Shown here: one piece after another, positions 1-10,893 of the stretch | How positions within the stretch are numbered: position 1 is the first letter of the stretch | How the letters are laid out: each line of letters starts with the position of its first letter | Notes under the pieces: model-generated | The model's input: the letters and a program-made list of their open reading frames with translations, nothing else | What the model was told of the DNA's origin: nothing | The model's database searches: none | Origin: Cryptococcus deneoformans JEC21 | Taxonomy: Eukaryota; Basidiomycota; Tremellomycetes; Tremellales; Cryptococcaceae | Direction: 5' to 3' | Length of the DNA stretch: 32,680 nucleotides | Assembly: GCF_000091045.1 (NCBI RefSeq) | Contig: NC_006691.1 | Span: 736,121 to 768,800, forward strand | Translations under genes and position numbers: made by a program

Positions 1-188
1 CCACGGGCGGCGAAAAAGCGAGCATACCTAGACAAAACACCCCAAGGATCCCCACATTAGTTTGCTAGGAGCTATATTCAAATCTAAACTTACGTTCTCC
101 CTATGCCGCTGCCAGCTCCTGTTACTAATACCACGAGATCCTTAAAATTGAGGCTGTCCGCCGAGGGGATCGGCTGTTGATGAGCCAT
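1..188 (-). CDS. Short-chain dehydrogenase/reductase, N-terminal fragment (cut by window edge)
   Basis: Two exons are visible on the minus strand: 94-188, starting at the ATG at 188, and 1-27, which runs off the left edge. The intron at 28-93 (66 nt) has a GTAAGT donor, a CTAAT branch-like site and a CTAG acceptor. The joined peptide has about 40 residues. It begins with a short polar leader, then FKDLVVLVTGAGSGIGRTYA, which is the first beta strand and the TGxxxGIG dinucleotide-binding loop (about residues 23-30) of an SDR Rossmann fold. The wording resembles the first dehydrogenase unit of peroxisomal multifunctional beta-oxidation enzymes (FOX2/MFE-2). With only 40 residues any SDR remains possible, so the substrate cannot be read here. 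The SDR call is firm; the MFE-2 idea is a guess. Confidence 0.8.
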
Positions 189-1519
189 GTTACGGTTTGT
201 GGTAGTGGCAATGTTCTATGCTTGAAGTCACAGGCGTTGAATTCTTGTGAGGTGGGCTGTGTAAGTCAAATAATAATAGTGGTATGTGTGCGTAGGCTTC
301 GTTGTACGTTTTATAATATAGTGTGTCGACGGGCTGCTTGATGGGCTGTGAAAGTCGACCAACTGCTCATCCACCGGTAAGTCTCTGACTTTTGATAGCC
401 GGAAAGATCTGACGTGGCAAAATGCAGATGTGCTATCGTCGCTCGTCGTCGTCGTCGTCGTCGCGAATTCTTCTTCGTTCTTCTGCCGCTGTCAATCTTC
501 TTCATCGATCAATCATCATCATGCACGCATACAGCACGCATATCATGGCATCATTACGATTACTACTACCTCTTTCTTCCTCTTTGTTGTACTACGTAGT
601 AAAAATACATCATGTACACATTACCGTACAGTGCGATGCTCTGATCAAGATCATCATTTACCGAGTTTGCTACACGCAGTGGTACGTAGCGTCAGTCTAC
701 TACTTACTACACCTGCCTATCAAATGTCGCTGGTTCTAACTTCTGCTGGAACTGATGGATGCATATTGCATGTTTGGCTTGTCTTCAATCAAGCCTGTTA
801 GTGAACAATCGCTGTAGGGACAAGTAAAAATAATGCTTTCAAGGACCATTGGCAGGGCGCTGCAGGACTTCTTCGTTCATTCACTGACCTCTTTACTGTA
901 AGCTCAGCAACTACATTGACCTATTTTTGGGTAGCAGTCAAGTTCACCGTAGGTGTGTCGGGTTCCAACCCGAAACAAGCAGTTGCAGCGAAATAAATCC
1001 AAACCCCCATGAACATCTCAAAAATACTGCGAATTTGGATACTCAGGTAACTCAGCTATCCATTACGAGGAAGTACAGCCGTAAGCCTTCAAAGCATGAC
1101 TGCTCATGCGGATTATGGTACCTGGTCAGTACGATTCAGAGCGCCGCATAGGAGGTGCTGGCAAAGGTGTTCTTCGTTCTGCGGTCAGTAAGATTGTTCA
1201 TGGTTCATGGTTCATTGCGCGCGCGGTGGCACCCTCTTTACTGTACCTGCAGCTGTTTTCTTGTCAAAGAAATTAAGGAAAGGCTTCAATAAGTTGTAGC
1301 AGCCAGGGTACAACAAATGTATGGCAAAATTCAGAGCTTGGTTGCTCCTTATAACCGCAGATGCCCATGTGTTATTGATGCTGGGTGTTACTTGCATCGA
1401 AAGAGTTTACCAAGCGACCATGTCTTTGTTTTTGATTGTTTGAAGAGATATTAATCGGGTGGAAGCGTAATCCGGAGGATTTGACATGCTTACTCGACAT
1501 GATAGCATAGCCATAGCTT
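189..1519. other. Long intergenic stretch with no supported gene
   Basis: About 1.3 kb lies between the SDR start and the 3' end of PLP2, which is long for this compact genome. It must hold the SDR promoter at its left end and the PLP2 3' UTR at its right end. I found no reading frame resembling a known family in any frame, nor a spliced model with convincing junctions. Direct sequence features are a TCG microsatellite and pyrimidine-rich patches around 470-600. The motif CTCTTTACTGTA occurs twice, near 889 and 1233. A non-coding transcript cannot be excluded. Confidence 0.5.
443..463. repeat. TCG/CGA trinucleotide microsatellite
   Basis: Seven uninterrupted TCG units run here, with an imperfect TCG pair just to the left. 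The tract lies about 255 bp upstream of the SDR start, outside any supported coding region. Confidence 0.9.
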
Positions 1520-2544
1520 TTACATGTCAAAATCACTATCGTCACTGTCTTCTTTGCCTCGACCTGCGCCAATGCCTACACCACCAGTTCGGAGGCCACC
1601 TCCTCTGGTGTTAACTGTGCCGATATCGTCGTTGAAATCGTCATCAGAGTCTGAGTGTTCATTAGCTCCGTTGGATCGTAAGAGCGCAGCTGAGGGTTTC
1701 TCGACCGCTTTGAAGTAAAGCAGCAACCCTTCCAGATCTATGTAATTTTATCAGCCAGAAGGCAATAGAGAGTACCGGGACACCCACCGCGCACTGTGGT
1801 CTTCATCCCTTTCAAGCCCATACCTGCCACGACATTTCCAACCATCTCTCCGTTTCTATAAATAAGCAGAGTGGGTACATTTTTGTCTGGGTAATTAGGG
1901 ATGCAAAGTCCTGCTGGGATTGATAAGAACTTTGTGGATGGATGGGCGGCAGCCGCTTGATTTAAAAGGGGCTGAAGATGTTGGGATAAAGGTACACTGT
2001 GGCTCGAGTCAACTTAGTTCTGGAGACCGCCTAAGAAGGATGCAATCAACGTACGAGTCTTTGAATAAAAAGACGACTACACCTGTCCCCTTTAATCGTG
2101 GAGAAGATTCTTCGTCATCATCACCTTGGTCTTCAATCTGTTCTCCATTGGGGTCCACTTTGCTCCCCTCCGTGACCTCCCTGACAAAGTCCTCTCGTGC
2201 TAGGGGTTCCATACTGCCGAATCGTCCCTTCTTCTCTTCCTTCTTCATTTCATGCAGTCTTTTTCTCTTGTACTCTTCAAACATACGTTCGTCGTCTGAA
2301 TCGAGATTATCGCCTTCAATAAGTGTCACGAGTTGGTCTGCATCTGCTGTGGCAGCGACTGCACGGACAGCGTCGGTGTGGGTTATGTGGGGAATGTCTG
2401 GGGATGGGGAGCGTGATGGAGGCTTTGGAGGAAGGATGCCATGTCGACGAAGGGCATCGTTGCTGGAAGAGGTATAAGCATGGATGTAAACGGGATGGAA
2501 TGGCGGATAGCGTACAACTCAGTGTCTTCGTCGGGGTTGACCAT
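1520..2544 (-). CDS. PLP2: Phosducin-like protein, PLP2/PDCL3 family (CCT co-chaperone)
   Basis: Four exons (2516-2544, 2055-2462, 1788-1996, 1520-1737) give 287 residues, close to yeast Plp2. The start MVNPDEDTEFNDALRRHGIL matches the family's N terminus (PDCL3 has DPNADTEWNDILR). An acidic helix follows (about residues 60-90), then a thioredoxin-like fold with GTGVVVFLFKDS, the SQHL helix and CIPNYPDKNVPTL, the family's replacement for the usual CxxC loop. The tail is acidic and serine-rich, ending DSDDSDFDM. Known role of the family: cytosolic helper of the chaperonin CCT in folding actin, tubulin and cell-cycle proteins; it is essential in budding yeast. Introns of 53, 58 and 50 nt all keep frame. 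The gene diverges from the SET gene. PLP2 is preferred over the TXNDC9-type PLP1 because of the N terminus. Confidence 0.9.
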
Positions 2545-2742
2545 TTTGCGGTAGAAGGTGAGAGAAGGAAGAGTTGAGGTTGCGAGAATCATCCAGTGCG
2601 GTTCTTGTTGCCGAATACTGTCATTTTCTTCGTGCACCAGGGGCCCCGCTTCGATTCATATTATTTATTGACCTTTCCACTCCTCCAACTTCCTTGCATT
2701 TTCACCTCCTCCAACGGCAATAACCTTCCGCTGGCTACAGCC
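2545..2742. promoter_or_regulatory. Divergent promoter of PLP2 and the SET-domain gene
   Basis: These 198 bp separate two start codons pointing away from each other, so they must contain both promoters and 5' leaders. The right half is pyrimidine-rich on the plus strand (TTTCC/CCTCC runs at about 2670-2720), as is common upstream of fungal start codons. No specific factor site is claimed. Confidence 0.6.
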
Positions 2743-4682
2743 ATGCCCTCAGAGTCAACTAAGGACTGGGACAAACTTCTCGCCTGGCTCGAGGAAAAAC
2801 ATGCCGGCTTTGAAACTAGCTTGTCTCTCCGCGATGTACCTGGTATGTTCGCCATGGTCCACGAGCCGGCAAGATGAGAGAGTCTAAAAGTTTTCCACAG
2901 GTGTCGTTCGAGGTTTAGTGGTGACTGAACCAGCCAAGGTATGTAGTATTCTTAGTTCTAACTATGCATGGAAAATTTTCGTTGATTCTCAATTAGGAGA
3001 GATCCACCCTCCTTCACATCCCTTCATCGGCCATGCTGAACCCTCTCACTATGTTTGCTGCAGATGCTGCTTCCAGACCGCCTTCAAAGGGACCTGTATA
3101 CTCTATACCAAGACATCTCTATCCTCGACCTACACATATAACGTCAAGTACCAACTCCTCGAAGCGAATCAAGACTTCAGCCGCGTCACCAACTACTGTC
3201 TCGACTGCCAGTGGGGAATCCAACTCTCATTATAGGCAACTTGATACCACTGAGCTTCTAACCCTCCACTTGGCCCTTAGTAAAGATCCTCAAAAACGCT
3301 ATTTTTCGGACTGGCAAGTATATCTTGAGACACTTCCCAACGAATTCAGGCCTTGGCACCCGTTGACTTGGGTTATCAAGCCGGAATTGGGAGCTAAAAG
3401 CCCAGGGGCTGCCGATTGGGATTGGTGGAATACTCTATACGAGAAACATATTTCTCCTACAATGAAGGCTAAAATACAAGACGTGAAACGTCGGTATGAA
3501 GCTGATGCTGCCCTCGTGTTAGATGTTTTGGTGAGTGTTCTGATAACGTCTTCATTTTTCAGCCAGATTAATATGTCCCTGAAGCGCCAGGAAGAGCCTT
3601 TCAAAACGCATTGCATGTCTACAGTCTTAACCCAGGAGGATCTCCTTTGGGCCTGGCTCAATGGTATGCAGTTTCCGTCCATTTAGCGCCCATCTCTGAC
3701 TCGTAGCAGTAAATACCCGTTCGATCTCTATTCCCCTTGGTCTCCCCGGTCCCAGTGAACGTATGAATCACACCCTCGTTCCCATTCTTGATATGATTAA
3801 CCACTCGTCTGACTCTTCTTTAAACGCCCCCCGGGTTCGCCAGATGTCAACACCATCACCGGCGCCGCGCTCTAGGTCAGCCGCTCGTCGGACACATAGA
3901 CAGACGCCCAGCAACGATTGGAACAGCCAAAACCCAACCGGCTACTCTCGCAATGGATTACATCTTGTCCCTGGTAAAATCGATCTTCGGCTGATTGCCC
4001 CTGATCGAGAGATGCAAAAGGGAGAGGAGGTGTTATTTGAGTACGGTGGACATTCGAATGCCACACTCTTTGCAGAATACGGCTTCTGTGAAGTACCAGA
4101 AGGGGTAGAAGATGATAAATGGTTGCGGCTTAAAAACGGAGAGCTGGATGTGGGATGGATTGTGGATGAGCTTTGGGAGGAAAAAGTGAAGAGCAATGGT
4201 AACGAAGAAGATGCAGCCGAAAAACAAAAGGTTTTAGAAGCCATCGCCTGTTGGGGGTACGTGTTGCTGTGATTATTCTGCACATTATTAACTCATGTTC
4301 TTGGAACAGGCAAAACACCATCCATACTTGCCCAGGCCCACCCCACCCTTCGCATTCTCTACTCATGAGCCTACGTGTGCTACACCTGCCCGCTGATTCC
4401 CCCAAGCTTCCAGGAATTCAACAAGGCTATTCCACCTACATTTCTCCTCCCAACGAGCTTGCTACCATCACTTCACTTGAAGATATATGTCAGAGAGTCA
4501 TCAAAGAGTCTAATAAGCGATGGAAAGCTTTGAAAAGGCTCCATAAGGACATTAAAGTTGGAAGCGAACGAGAGGAAGGAAAGAGAACAGTCATTGACAT
4601 GTTAATGGGGATGTGTGTCGAGGACAAGATCATTGCAGGCAAAGTTTTGGAGAGGATAGACGCAGGGGAAGATTTTTCTTAA
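2743..4682 (+). CDS. SET-domain protein lysine methyltransferase (RKM/SETD type)
   Basis: Six exons: 2743-2842, 2901-2938, 2997-3530, 3591-3663, 3710-4256 and 4310-4682, giving 554 residues. The SET domain starts near residue 30 (VVRGLVVTEPAK, then LLHIPSSAMLNP). It is split by a long insertion, the layout seen in Rubisco-LSMT/SETD3/SETD6/Rkm enzymes. The catalytic core is clear: a VNTRSIS stretch, then PILDMINHS with the AdoMet-binding NHS at about 279-281, and GEEVLFEYGG with the conserved Tyr at about 360. A basic, Ser/Pro-rich insertion of about 50 residues lies between these two motifs. The C-terminal helical part fits a Rubisco-LSMT substrate-binding domain. Relatives methylate lysines of ribosomal proteins or other non-histone targets; the substrate here is unknown. 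The intron-3 acceptor is uncertain (3590 or 3566, both in frame); 3590 gives the usual intron size. Confidence 0.85.
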
Positions 4683-4819
4683 AGTGCCCGGTTAAATCCC
4701 CTTGCTTTCTATTTTATTTTGTTTCCCCAAGGAAACCAGTTCAAGATTTAGTAGAATCAACTTGCAACCTTGAATTCATTCTCACAACAACATTTTCTCA
4801 AAACATCGGATGCAAATCT

Positions 4820-7140
4820 TTACTGTCTTTCCCCTTCTATTGTAGCTGGACCAATTCCTTCTGCGAACGGGCCGCCCTCACTGATACCTCCTCCCGTTCC
4901 TTTGATCACTCGTCGCTCTTCTTTGTGAACTTCTTTGGCTTCAATGAATAAAGAAGACACGACCGTCAACACCGCAATACCAGCGCTGAAAATCCAAACA
5001 GTCGAAAGTGACCGGGCGTAAGCAGAGAGCGCTAGTGATTGCAGCCTTGGGACAAGAAGTCGAATAGCTGCTTTCGAATGGAGGATGGAGTTTATGATCT
5101 GCGATGCAATTCCTGTCAGAGTGTTCTAACTTAAAATATTTCATTGCTTACCTGATCGCGAGCTTCCAAACCTTCGAATGAAACTTTAAGCTGCGAAGCC
5201 AGTGCGCCAAGTTGGACAGATCCGCCCACACTGACTCCAAGTGTAGCACCCAAGCTACGAGTGGTATATAATAGCGCGGTGGCTTTCGGCTGTGATGGGT
5301 AGTCAGTTTCTCCACCTACTTGATTGAACAATAAGCTGCAGTACCATAAGTTTGCTATCTACGCTGGAAACCAAGGCGACTGTAAAGGGGTCAAAGGTGA
5401 GCGTGCTTGACGGTAAGCTTTGACCAACTTACCTAATTGTACACAAAGAAATGTCGAATAACCCAGAATGCAAGGGAAAACGGTCACATAGTACGACCAC
5501 CAAGGAAGGATCGGCTTCCATGTGGCTGCTACTAATGCGCCCACAACAGGAGGTAAAAGGGAGATTGGTCCCACCCATTTCCAAGGATAGCCGCTTCGGA
5601 TGTATCTGCGGCAGAGTACAGCATTAGTAAATCAATGTCAGTTTCGCCCACATAGAGATAATTCGACTGACTGTCCAGCGACTAGCGACCCTACGGCCAG
5701 GCCCAAGCCACTACAGAGGGACATAATGAGGCCCGCTTGAGCTGTCGACGTGTTCACGATAACGGCGAAGTATACGGGACTAAGAACCATTGTAAAACGA
5801 TTGAACAGGATGATATCAGTCGGTTGACAAACTCTCACATTTGATACATCTGCATTGTAAATAATAGATGTCAGTTGATATGATGGAATGGAAAATATAA
5901 AGACTCACAAATGCTTGGTTGGACACAGATAGAAAAAATCCGCTCAACATCACTGCTGAGATATGATTTGATTTGAAGACTCTAAGAGGTACAAGCGGAT
6001 GCTTCACCTTCATCTCAACCAGTACAAAAGCTGCCGCACTCAGAACACTAGCTAGCAGCGTTCCCCATACCATCGGGGAAGACCAGGGTTCAAGGTACGA
6101 TGTGTGAAAAGAGAACCCGAAAATAAGGGTTGTGACTGAGCCAATAAGGAAGGCCGTACCCAGCCAGTCGAGGGATGCTAAACCGGAAAGAAGAGACTTG
6201 TGCGTTGGAGGAATAGGAGGTGTTGGTAGGAAGACCGAAACAATCACCCCGCAAAAGACAACAACAGGCAGCTACAGTCCGGTGAGCGGGGTCACATCAG
6301 TCGACTTGTACAAGTCGCCGAAACCGCCTACCTGAATCCAGAAGGACCAATGCCACCCAAACCTATCGGTCAGCCACCCAGCCACAGGTCCTCCTAGCAT
6401 GCTACCAGATCCAAAGATGGTCATCATAAGACCTGCGACGAGACTGTAAGAGCTGTTGTAGATTGTACAGGGACAGTTTTCGCACCTTGATAATACCCTC
6501 TGTCTCGAAGTGGTACCAGGTCCGTAACGATTACGCTAGAGACCGTCAAGAGTCCTCCGCCCCCTAGCTGTGTCAGAAAACATTCGATTAGCCGGCAGGA
6601 TGGGTTATAATGTAATATATTTCAATGGAACATACCCCTGCGAAGGTGCGAGCGCCAATGAGAGAATACATGTTCCCCGCCAATGCACACATGATAGTAC
6701 CAGTGCCGAAAAAAAGACAAGCCGTGACCATGGCGAATTTACGGCCTAGAGTTTCAATGAGGACTCCATAGAGAGGGATCACTTGCGTTTTCAATGAGCA
6801 TTTTTCATCAACTGAAAGACGATAAAGGGGAGAACATACCCGCAGTATTTGAGAGAGTGAACATACTCCCCAGATATGCTGATAACTCGCCATGTTCGAA
6901 CCAGCTTCCAATTTCCGGTGCCAGGGTAGGTATTGCGGTACTTTGAAAGGCAAAAACAAAATTGGCAGACCATATACCAATACAAACAACAACAAAACGA
7001 CTTAAAGATATGGAATCTTTCAATGGTGCTGAACGAACAGGTTCATTGGGGCTGTCGGAGTCTGACGAATATGAGCCAGAGCGAAGAAGGGGAGTCCTTT
7101 CAGATGGGTATGATGCTGTTGTTATGACTATGGCGGACAT
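4820..7140 (-). CDS. Major facilitator superfamily transporter, DHA2/Vba-Fnx type
   Basis: Eleven exons (6840-7140, 6636-6781, 6486-6567, 6332-6432, 5909-6271, 5839-5849, 5672-5779, 5433-5605, 5345-5379, 5152-5289, 4820-5098) sum to 1737 nt, or 578 residues. The cytoplasmic N terminus carries ERTPLL, an acidic dileucine signal typical of vacuolar membrane proteins. Transporter signatures follow in order: an AIPTLAPEI loop, PLYGVLIETLGRK (motif A-like), a GGGG-rich helix, VTDLVPLRDRGYYQG, and GGPVAGWLTDRFGWHWSFWI (motif C region). Hydrophobic segments continue to near the C terminus, consistent with about 14 helices. The closest remembered relatives are fungal Fnx/Vba proteins, which move basic amino acids into the vacuole; multidrug export is the alternative. 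Exon 6 is only 11 nt. An in-frame GTG codon at 7212 is not used as the start; 7140 is the first ATG. Confidence 0.85.
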
Positions 7141-7610
7141 ATCGTTACGTGGAGGTGTAGGGGGTGCTGAATGGTTTATGTGATATGTGTAGCAGGCCCC
7201 AGAACATCGCACGAGAAGTGATTAATGAGTAGAAGTGGTCCATATTATTAGTTTGTCAGCACGAGGTACCACCAGGAACCATTACGTCTCCATTTCGGTC
7301 AATTCCGATGGTCCATAATAATAGTAAGTCGGCTGGTGCCGCCAGGACCCAGAATACTTCGGTCGATGTGGTAGCCAAAAACGCCAGCGTCCTCACGACC
7401 AAACGAACAAGAAAGACGATCTATTCAAAGATATATCCACACTCAAATATTAATACGGAGACCCATCCTATGTCTCGTACACTTCGCTGTGTATAATCTT
7501 CTAATAGACCTCAAGTGCCCCTTTCGGTTCACGCTTTCGTCGACGGAGGGGATCGATTACATTTCTCTAATCTCCTGCCTGCATATGCCGCACAGCAGAC
7601 AGTCTCATCT
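7141..7610. promoter_or_regulatory. Divergent intergenic region, MFS transporter and F-box-like gene
   Basis: These 470 bp lie between two divergent start codons. Reading frames here lack an ATG that leads into a supported exon. The frame of the F-box-like gene is open upstream of its ATG but only from a GTG at 7515. No recognisable factor site is claimed. Confidence 0.5.
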
Positions 7611-8784
7611 ATGGCAATTCCTTCTCCAAGGGGCCCATCCGACAAAGAGAACGGTCATGACGGAGTAGCCAATGGATGTAAAACGAATCGCGCGAGATTC
7701 CAAGACATGCCTTATGACGTTACAAAAGTGATTATAGAGCACACGAATCCGGGTGATAGGTATAACTTGCTCTTCACTTGTAAGGTGAGCCCTGCCAATG
7801 ACCAAGTTTTTCGAGTGCTTATCTGCAGCCAAAAAGAGTATCGCGATGGTGGCAGGAGAAATGCTATGCGAGGGTCGCATGGTTGCTTGGAAGAGCCATT
7901 ATGGACTTTCAACGTCTCAACATCGGGCGGTTGGCATCCAAGAATTATTCGCTGGTATCGAAAATACGCATTGCACAAAGGAGAAGCCGTTTGGCAGGGA
8001 TCTAAAGCTTCGATTTCTGCGGTTCATAACCTATTTAAACCTTGAGAATTATTCCAAAGCTAAGTTGTAAGTGTCATCCGTTGTGGAGTTTCAACTAAAC
8101 ATCTGACGATTGACATACAGTGATGAGGGCGCTGTCTTGTTGATTATAAAGGCTCTTCGAGAACTTCGAGACACAGGCATTGAACCATTTCCCAATCTTC
8201 TTTCCATTGAACTGGGTGCATCCCCTCTTAGCCCTCCTAGAGCTCCTGAGCTACAGCGGGAATTCGATCTCACATTGGTTTCCCTTTGTCGACCCAAACA
8301 AATCATTGTCAAAAGCGGTTACGGATTCTTGGAATTGCGAAGCGATAACGTCCCATACTGCGATTTGAAATTTGCAGGAGGACATCTTCCGATGGAAGTG
8401 TTGCACCAGCCCTTTTCCTTCCACATTATCCCCATGGTATGTTATGGTACTCGTAACAGAGTCAATCCGCCTCGCACAGTGACCGATTCGATTGAGAAAT
8501 CTGTGGAATATGTTTTGCGGGTCTTGCACCAGGTTCATCCCGAATTGAATGACGTCAAACGAAAGCATTACTCAGAAGATCAACTGGAAAAGAGGGATAA
8601 AACTACTTGGACCTTCTCATGGGAGCTTTCGAGGATGAATGGTCTGCCATGGGCACACCATGACGTATCAAAAGTACGTGATGCGGTTCTTGAAGAGCTA
8701 CCCCAGATGCGTGACAGAATTTGTTTTTTACCTCGGAAGTCTCTCACAAGCGGCTGGGCGCAGATTATCAACTGTGGACAATAG
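7611..8784 (+). CDS. F-box-like protein of unknown function
   Basis: Three exons (7611-7779, 7829-8066, 8121-8784) give 356 residues. After a polar leader of about 37 residues, residues 38-65 read FQDMPYDVTKVIIEHTNPGD then a YNLLFTSKK helix. That matches the pattern of an F-box (MPxxVxxxIxxH...D..NLLxxSK), which would bind Skp1. The remaining 290 residues match no family I recognise. They contain no clear leucine-rich or WD repeats and no membrane segment. The first intron was placed at the GTAAGG donor (7780) because this restores the F-box end and keeps one open frame. A GTGAGC donor four bases on would lead to a stop in exon 2. Such F-box-like proteins are numerous and fast-evolving in Cryptococcus; a role as SCF substrate receptor is inference only. 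Confidence 0.6.
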
Positions 8785-9689
8785 GAGTCAAAGGTGAATC
8801 CTCGCAAAAGTCCCTCTCGCTTGATCATTAACATAAAATACTCATTATCGCGACCGCCCAATCTATAACGCTCGATAGGATTACCAAACTGTCCATCCAA
8901 ACCTGCATGTCAAAGTTAGCCAACCTCTTTGATGGCGTCTAAGGGAAGCTTGACGAATATCCTTATGGATCTTATTTACCCGATTGCCGGCAATCAAAGC
9001 AATATTCTTCTCCGCTCTCCGCCCGTCCCGCAACAAGTATCATCAAGGAGAGGGTTCGCCGGGGGAAAGCATAGGATGCCACATGGAAATGCATCATTAA
9101 CTCAGCCATGTCCTTAAACAAGGCATATGGCTTCATGTTTAATAGTGGCAATGTTGCATCTTACTCCACAATTTTATTCCATGTATGTAGAATGGGCGAC
9201 CGTTAAATATGATTGATATTTTAGAAGACTACTCGTAAAATTGTTCTTCATTCGTCATTGGTCTTCATCACATCGGCAAAACGTGCAATACAGATACGCC
9301 ATTTATTGTATCATCGATTGTGTCGGTAGTCTGAATGGTTCGCTGCGACGTTGTGATATTTTATATAGTCAGTGAGCTCCCCAATAAATTATAGTAGTAT
9401 CTAGTATCAAGGTCAGGTCCCATCTTGATAATGTGCACCAACAGAATCGGTTGGTGAAAGTGGAGGCTATGCTTACATAAGGTGTTTGATGTCAGTTCAA
9501 AAGTTAAAGTGTCAACGGGAGGGATGGATTGTGGCAAACTCGCTATTTATCACTGTCTGTTGCCTGTCATTCTTTTTGTGTCGACTGCCTCTTCGTCAAT
9601 CTGGATAACCACAAGATCCCCTCCACAGTAGACCTAAATTCAAATAGGGTGACAGACCTTTACAAGTCAGCAGCGACCGGCAAAACATT
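8785..9689. other. Intergenic region without a supported gene
   Basis: About 900 bp lie between two genes on the same strand, so the region holds the F-box-like 3' UTR and the LTO1 promoter. It is AT-rich in its middle (9120-9420). I found no conserved peptide in any frame and no intron pair joining good frames. Nothing else is supported. Confidence 0.5.
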
Positions 9690-10461
9690 ATGAGCAGCCA
9701 TTCAGAAAATACCGATTGGGAAATGAGTGTGGTGGATGACCCTTTGGAAGAGGCTACCAATCTTGAGTCAACGTACGTCTCACATGGTCAATGCTTCTAC
9801 AAGTCTAATATGTCCGTCATAGATTCTACTCTGAAGGTTATGACTCTGGACATGCCCATGGTCGCCTGCATGGTCTTTTTGAAGGTCGCGAACTAGGCAA
9901 GGAAAAGGCCTGGGAGCTATGGGAAGAGGTAGGGTACTACGAGGGCTGGGCAGAGATGTGGATTGAGCTTCTGGGTACAAAAGTGGCATTAGCTACCGAA
10001 GGCCGCAGTCGGAAGGGAAAGGAAGCTAGGTGAGTTTGATGGCTTTCTGGCTGGTATAAGGGCATGCTGATGAGCGGCGTCGTAGGACATTGGGACATGC
10101 GCAGACTCTGTTAGAGTTGATAAAGACATTCCCCATTACCAATCCGACACCATCCGACGGGTCAGACGCTGTTCCTCAATCGGCTGCCACTGGCGAAGAC
10201 ATTTCCTCCCCGTCCTCCGTGTCTGCAAACGATTTGGGGTCCCTCCTGTCCCTCATTCGGGCTCGATACCGTCTCCTCTGTGCTTCGCTCTCTGTTCGAC
10301 CTCGCCTTGCCAGCGCTGTGATTGTAGAGGCCAATCCGGGGTCTGGTGCAGCTGCTGCTGCGTCATCGGGAATCGTGGATGACGGACAATCCGCGGAAGG
10401 GGTTGTGCAGGGTATTGAGGGCCCGATGAAAGGAGTGGATACAAGGCAGTTGAGATTTTGA
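9690..10461 (+). CDS. LTO1: LTO1/ORAOV1 deca-GX3 adaptor for Fe-S loading of Rli1
   Basis: Three exons (9690-9772, 9823-10029, 10086-10461) give 221 residues. From about residue 29 the peptide reads FYSEGYDSGHAHGRLHGLFE and continues GRELGKEKAWELWEEVGYYEGW, the repeated G-x3 pattern of Yae1/Lto1 proteins. A helix RTLGHAQTLLELIKTFPITN follows, then a family-like RARYRLL segment near residue 155. Known role: with Yae1, Lto1 bridges the cytosolic iron-sulfur (CIA) targeting complex to the ABC protein Rli1/ABCE1, needed for ribosome recycling and initiation. Lto1 proteins contact the CIA complex through a C-terminal aromatic residue. This one ends QLRF, an aromatic end with Phe rather than Trp. 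The stretch before it (about 170-210) is low-complexity Ala/Ser/Gly. Introns of 50 and 56 nt keep frame. Confidence 0.88.
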
Positions 10462-10893
10462 ACATGCCTTGGACAAGCTTGGAATCTTCTTTATGTGTGC
10501 CGCCATGGCCGCATGCCCCAAAGACTATGGTTGCATCTTGCTGGGAGACCGGGTTACGCCGTTCACCAACCACATGAACAGTGAACTCCATAGTCGAAGA
10601 GGGATCGCTCGCACGGGTTGCGGAGTTCTTTTGGGAATAAAGGAATGCCTTGACATCATGGATTGAATTTCATGAAGATAGGGTGACAAGCGCAGCGATA
10701 GTAATACAATTACAGATGCATTAATAGGTTTCAAACGAGTCTCTCGTCTTATACCATGTCCTCACTAAAACCGCCTCCATCTCATCGTCGCTATAGTATT
10801 GCCAACTAAAAACTTCACACTATCCTTATCCTGTGATCAATACTACACTTGCACCAACACGACCTAATCAGGTCTCGAAGGCCGGATATATGT
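10462..10893. other. Convergent 3' region of LTO1 and VPS60
   Basis: These 432 bp lie between two converging stop codons, so they should contain both 3' UTRs. The open frames present have no ATG-initiated conserved peptide. I see nothing else supported. Confidence 0.5.

Noticed and set aside
958..973. TCGGGTTCCAACCCGA hairpin resembling a tRNA T-arm
   Set aside because: The loop has C instead of a purine at the key position, and no acceptor, D or anticodon arm with matching pairs could be built upstream.
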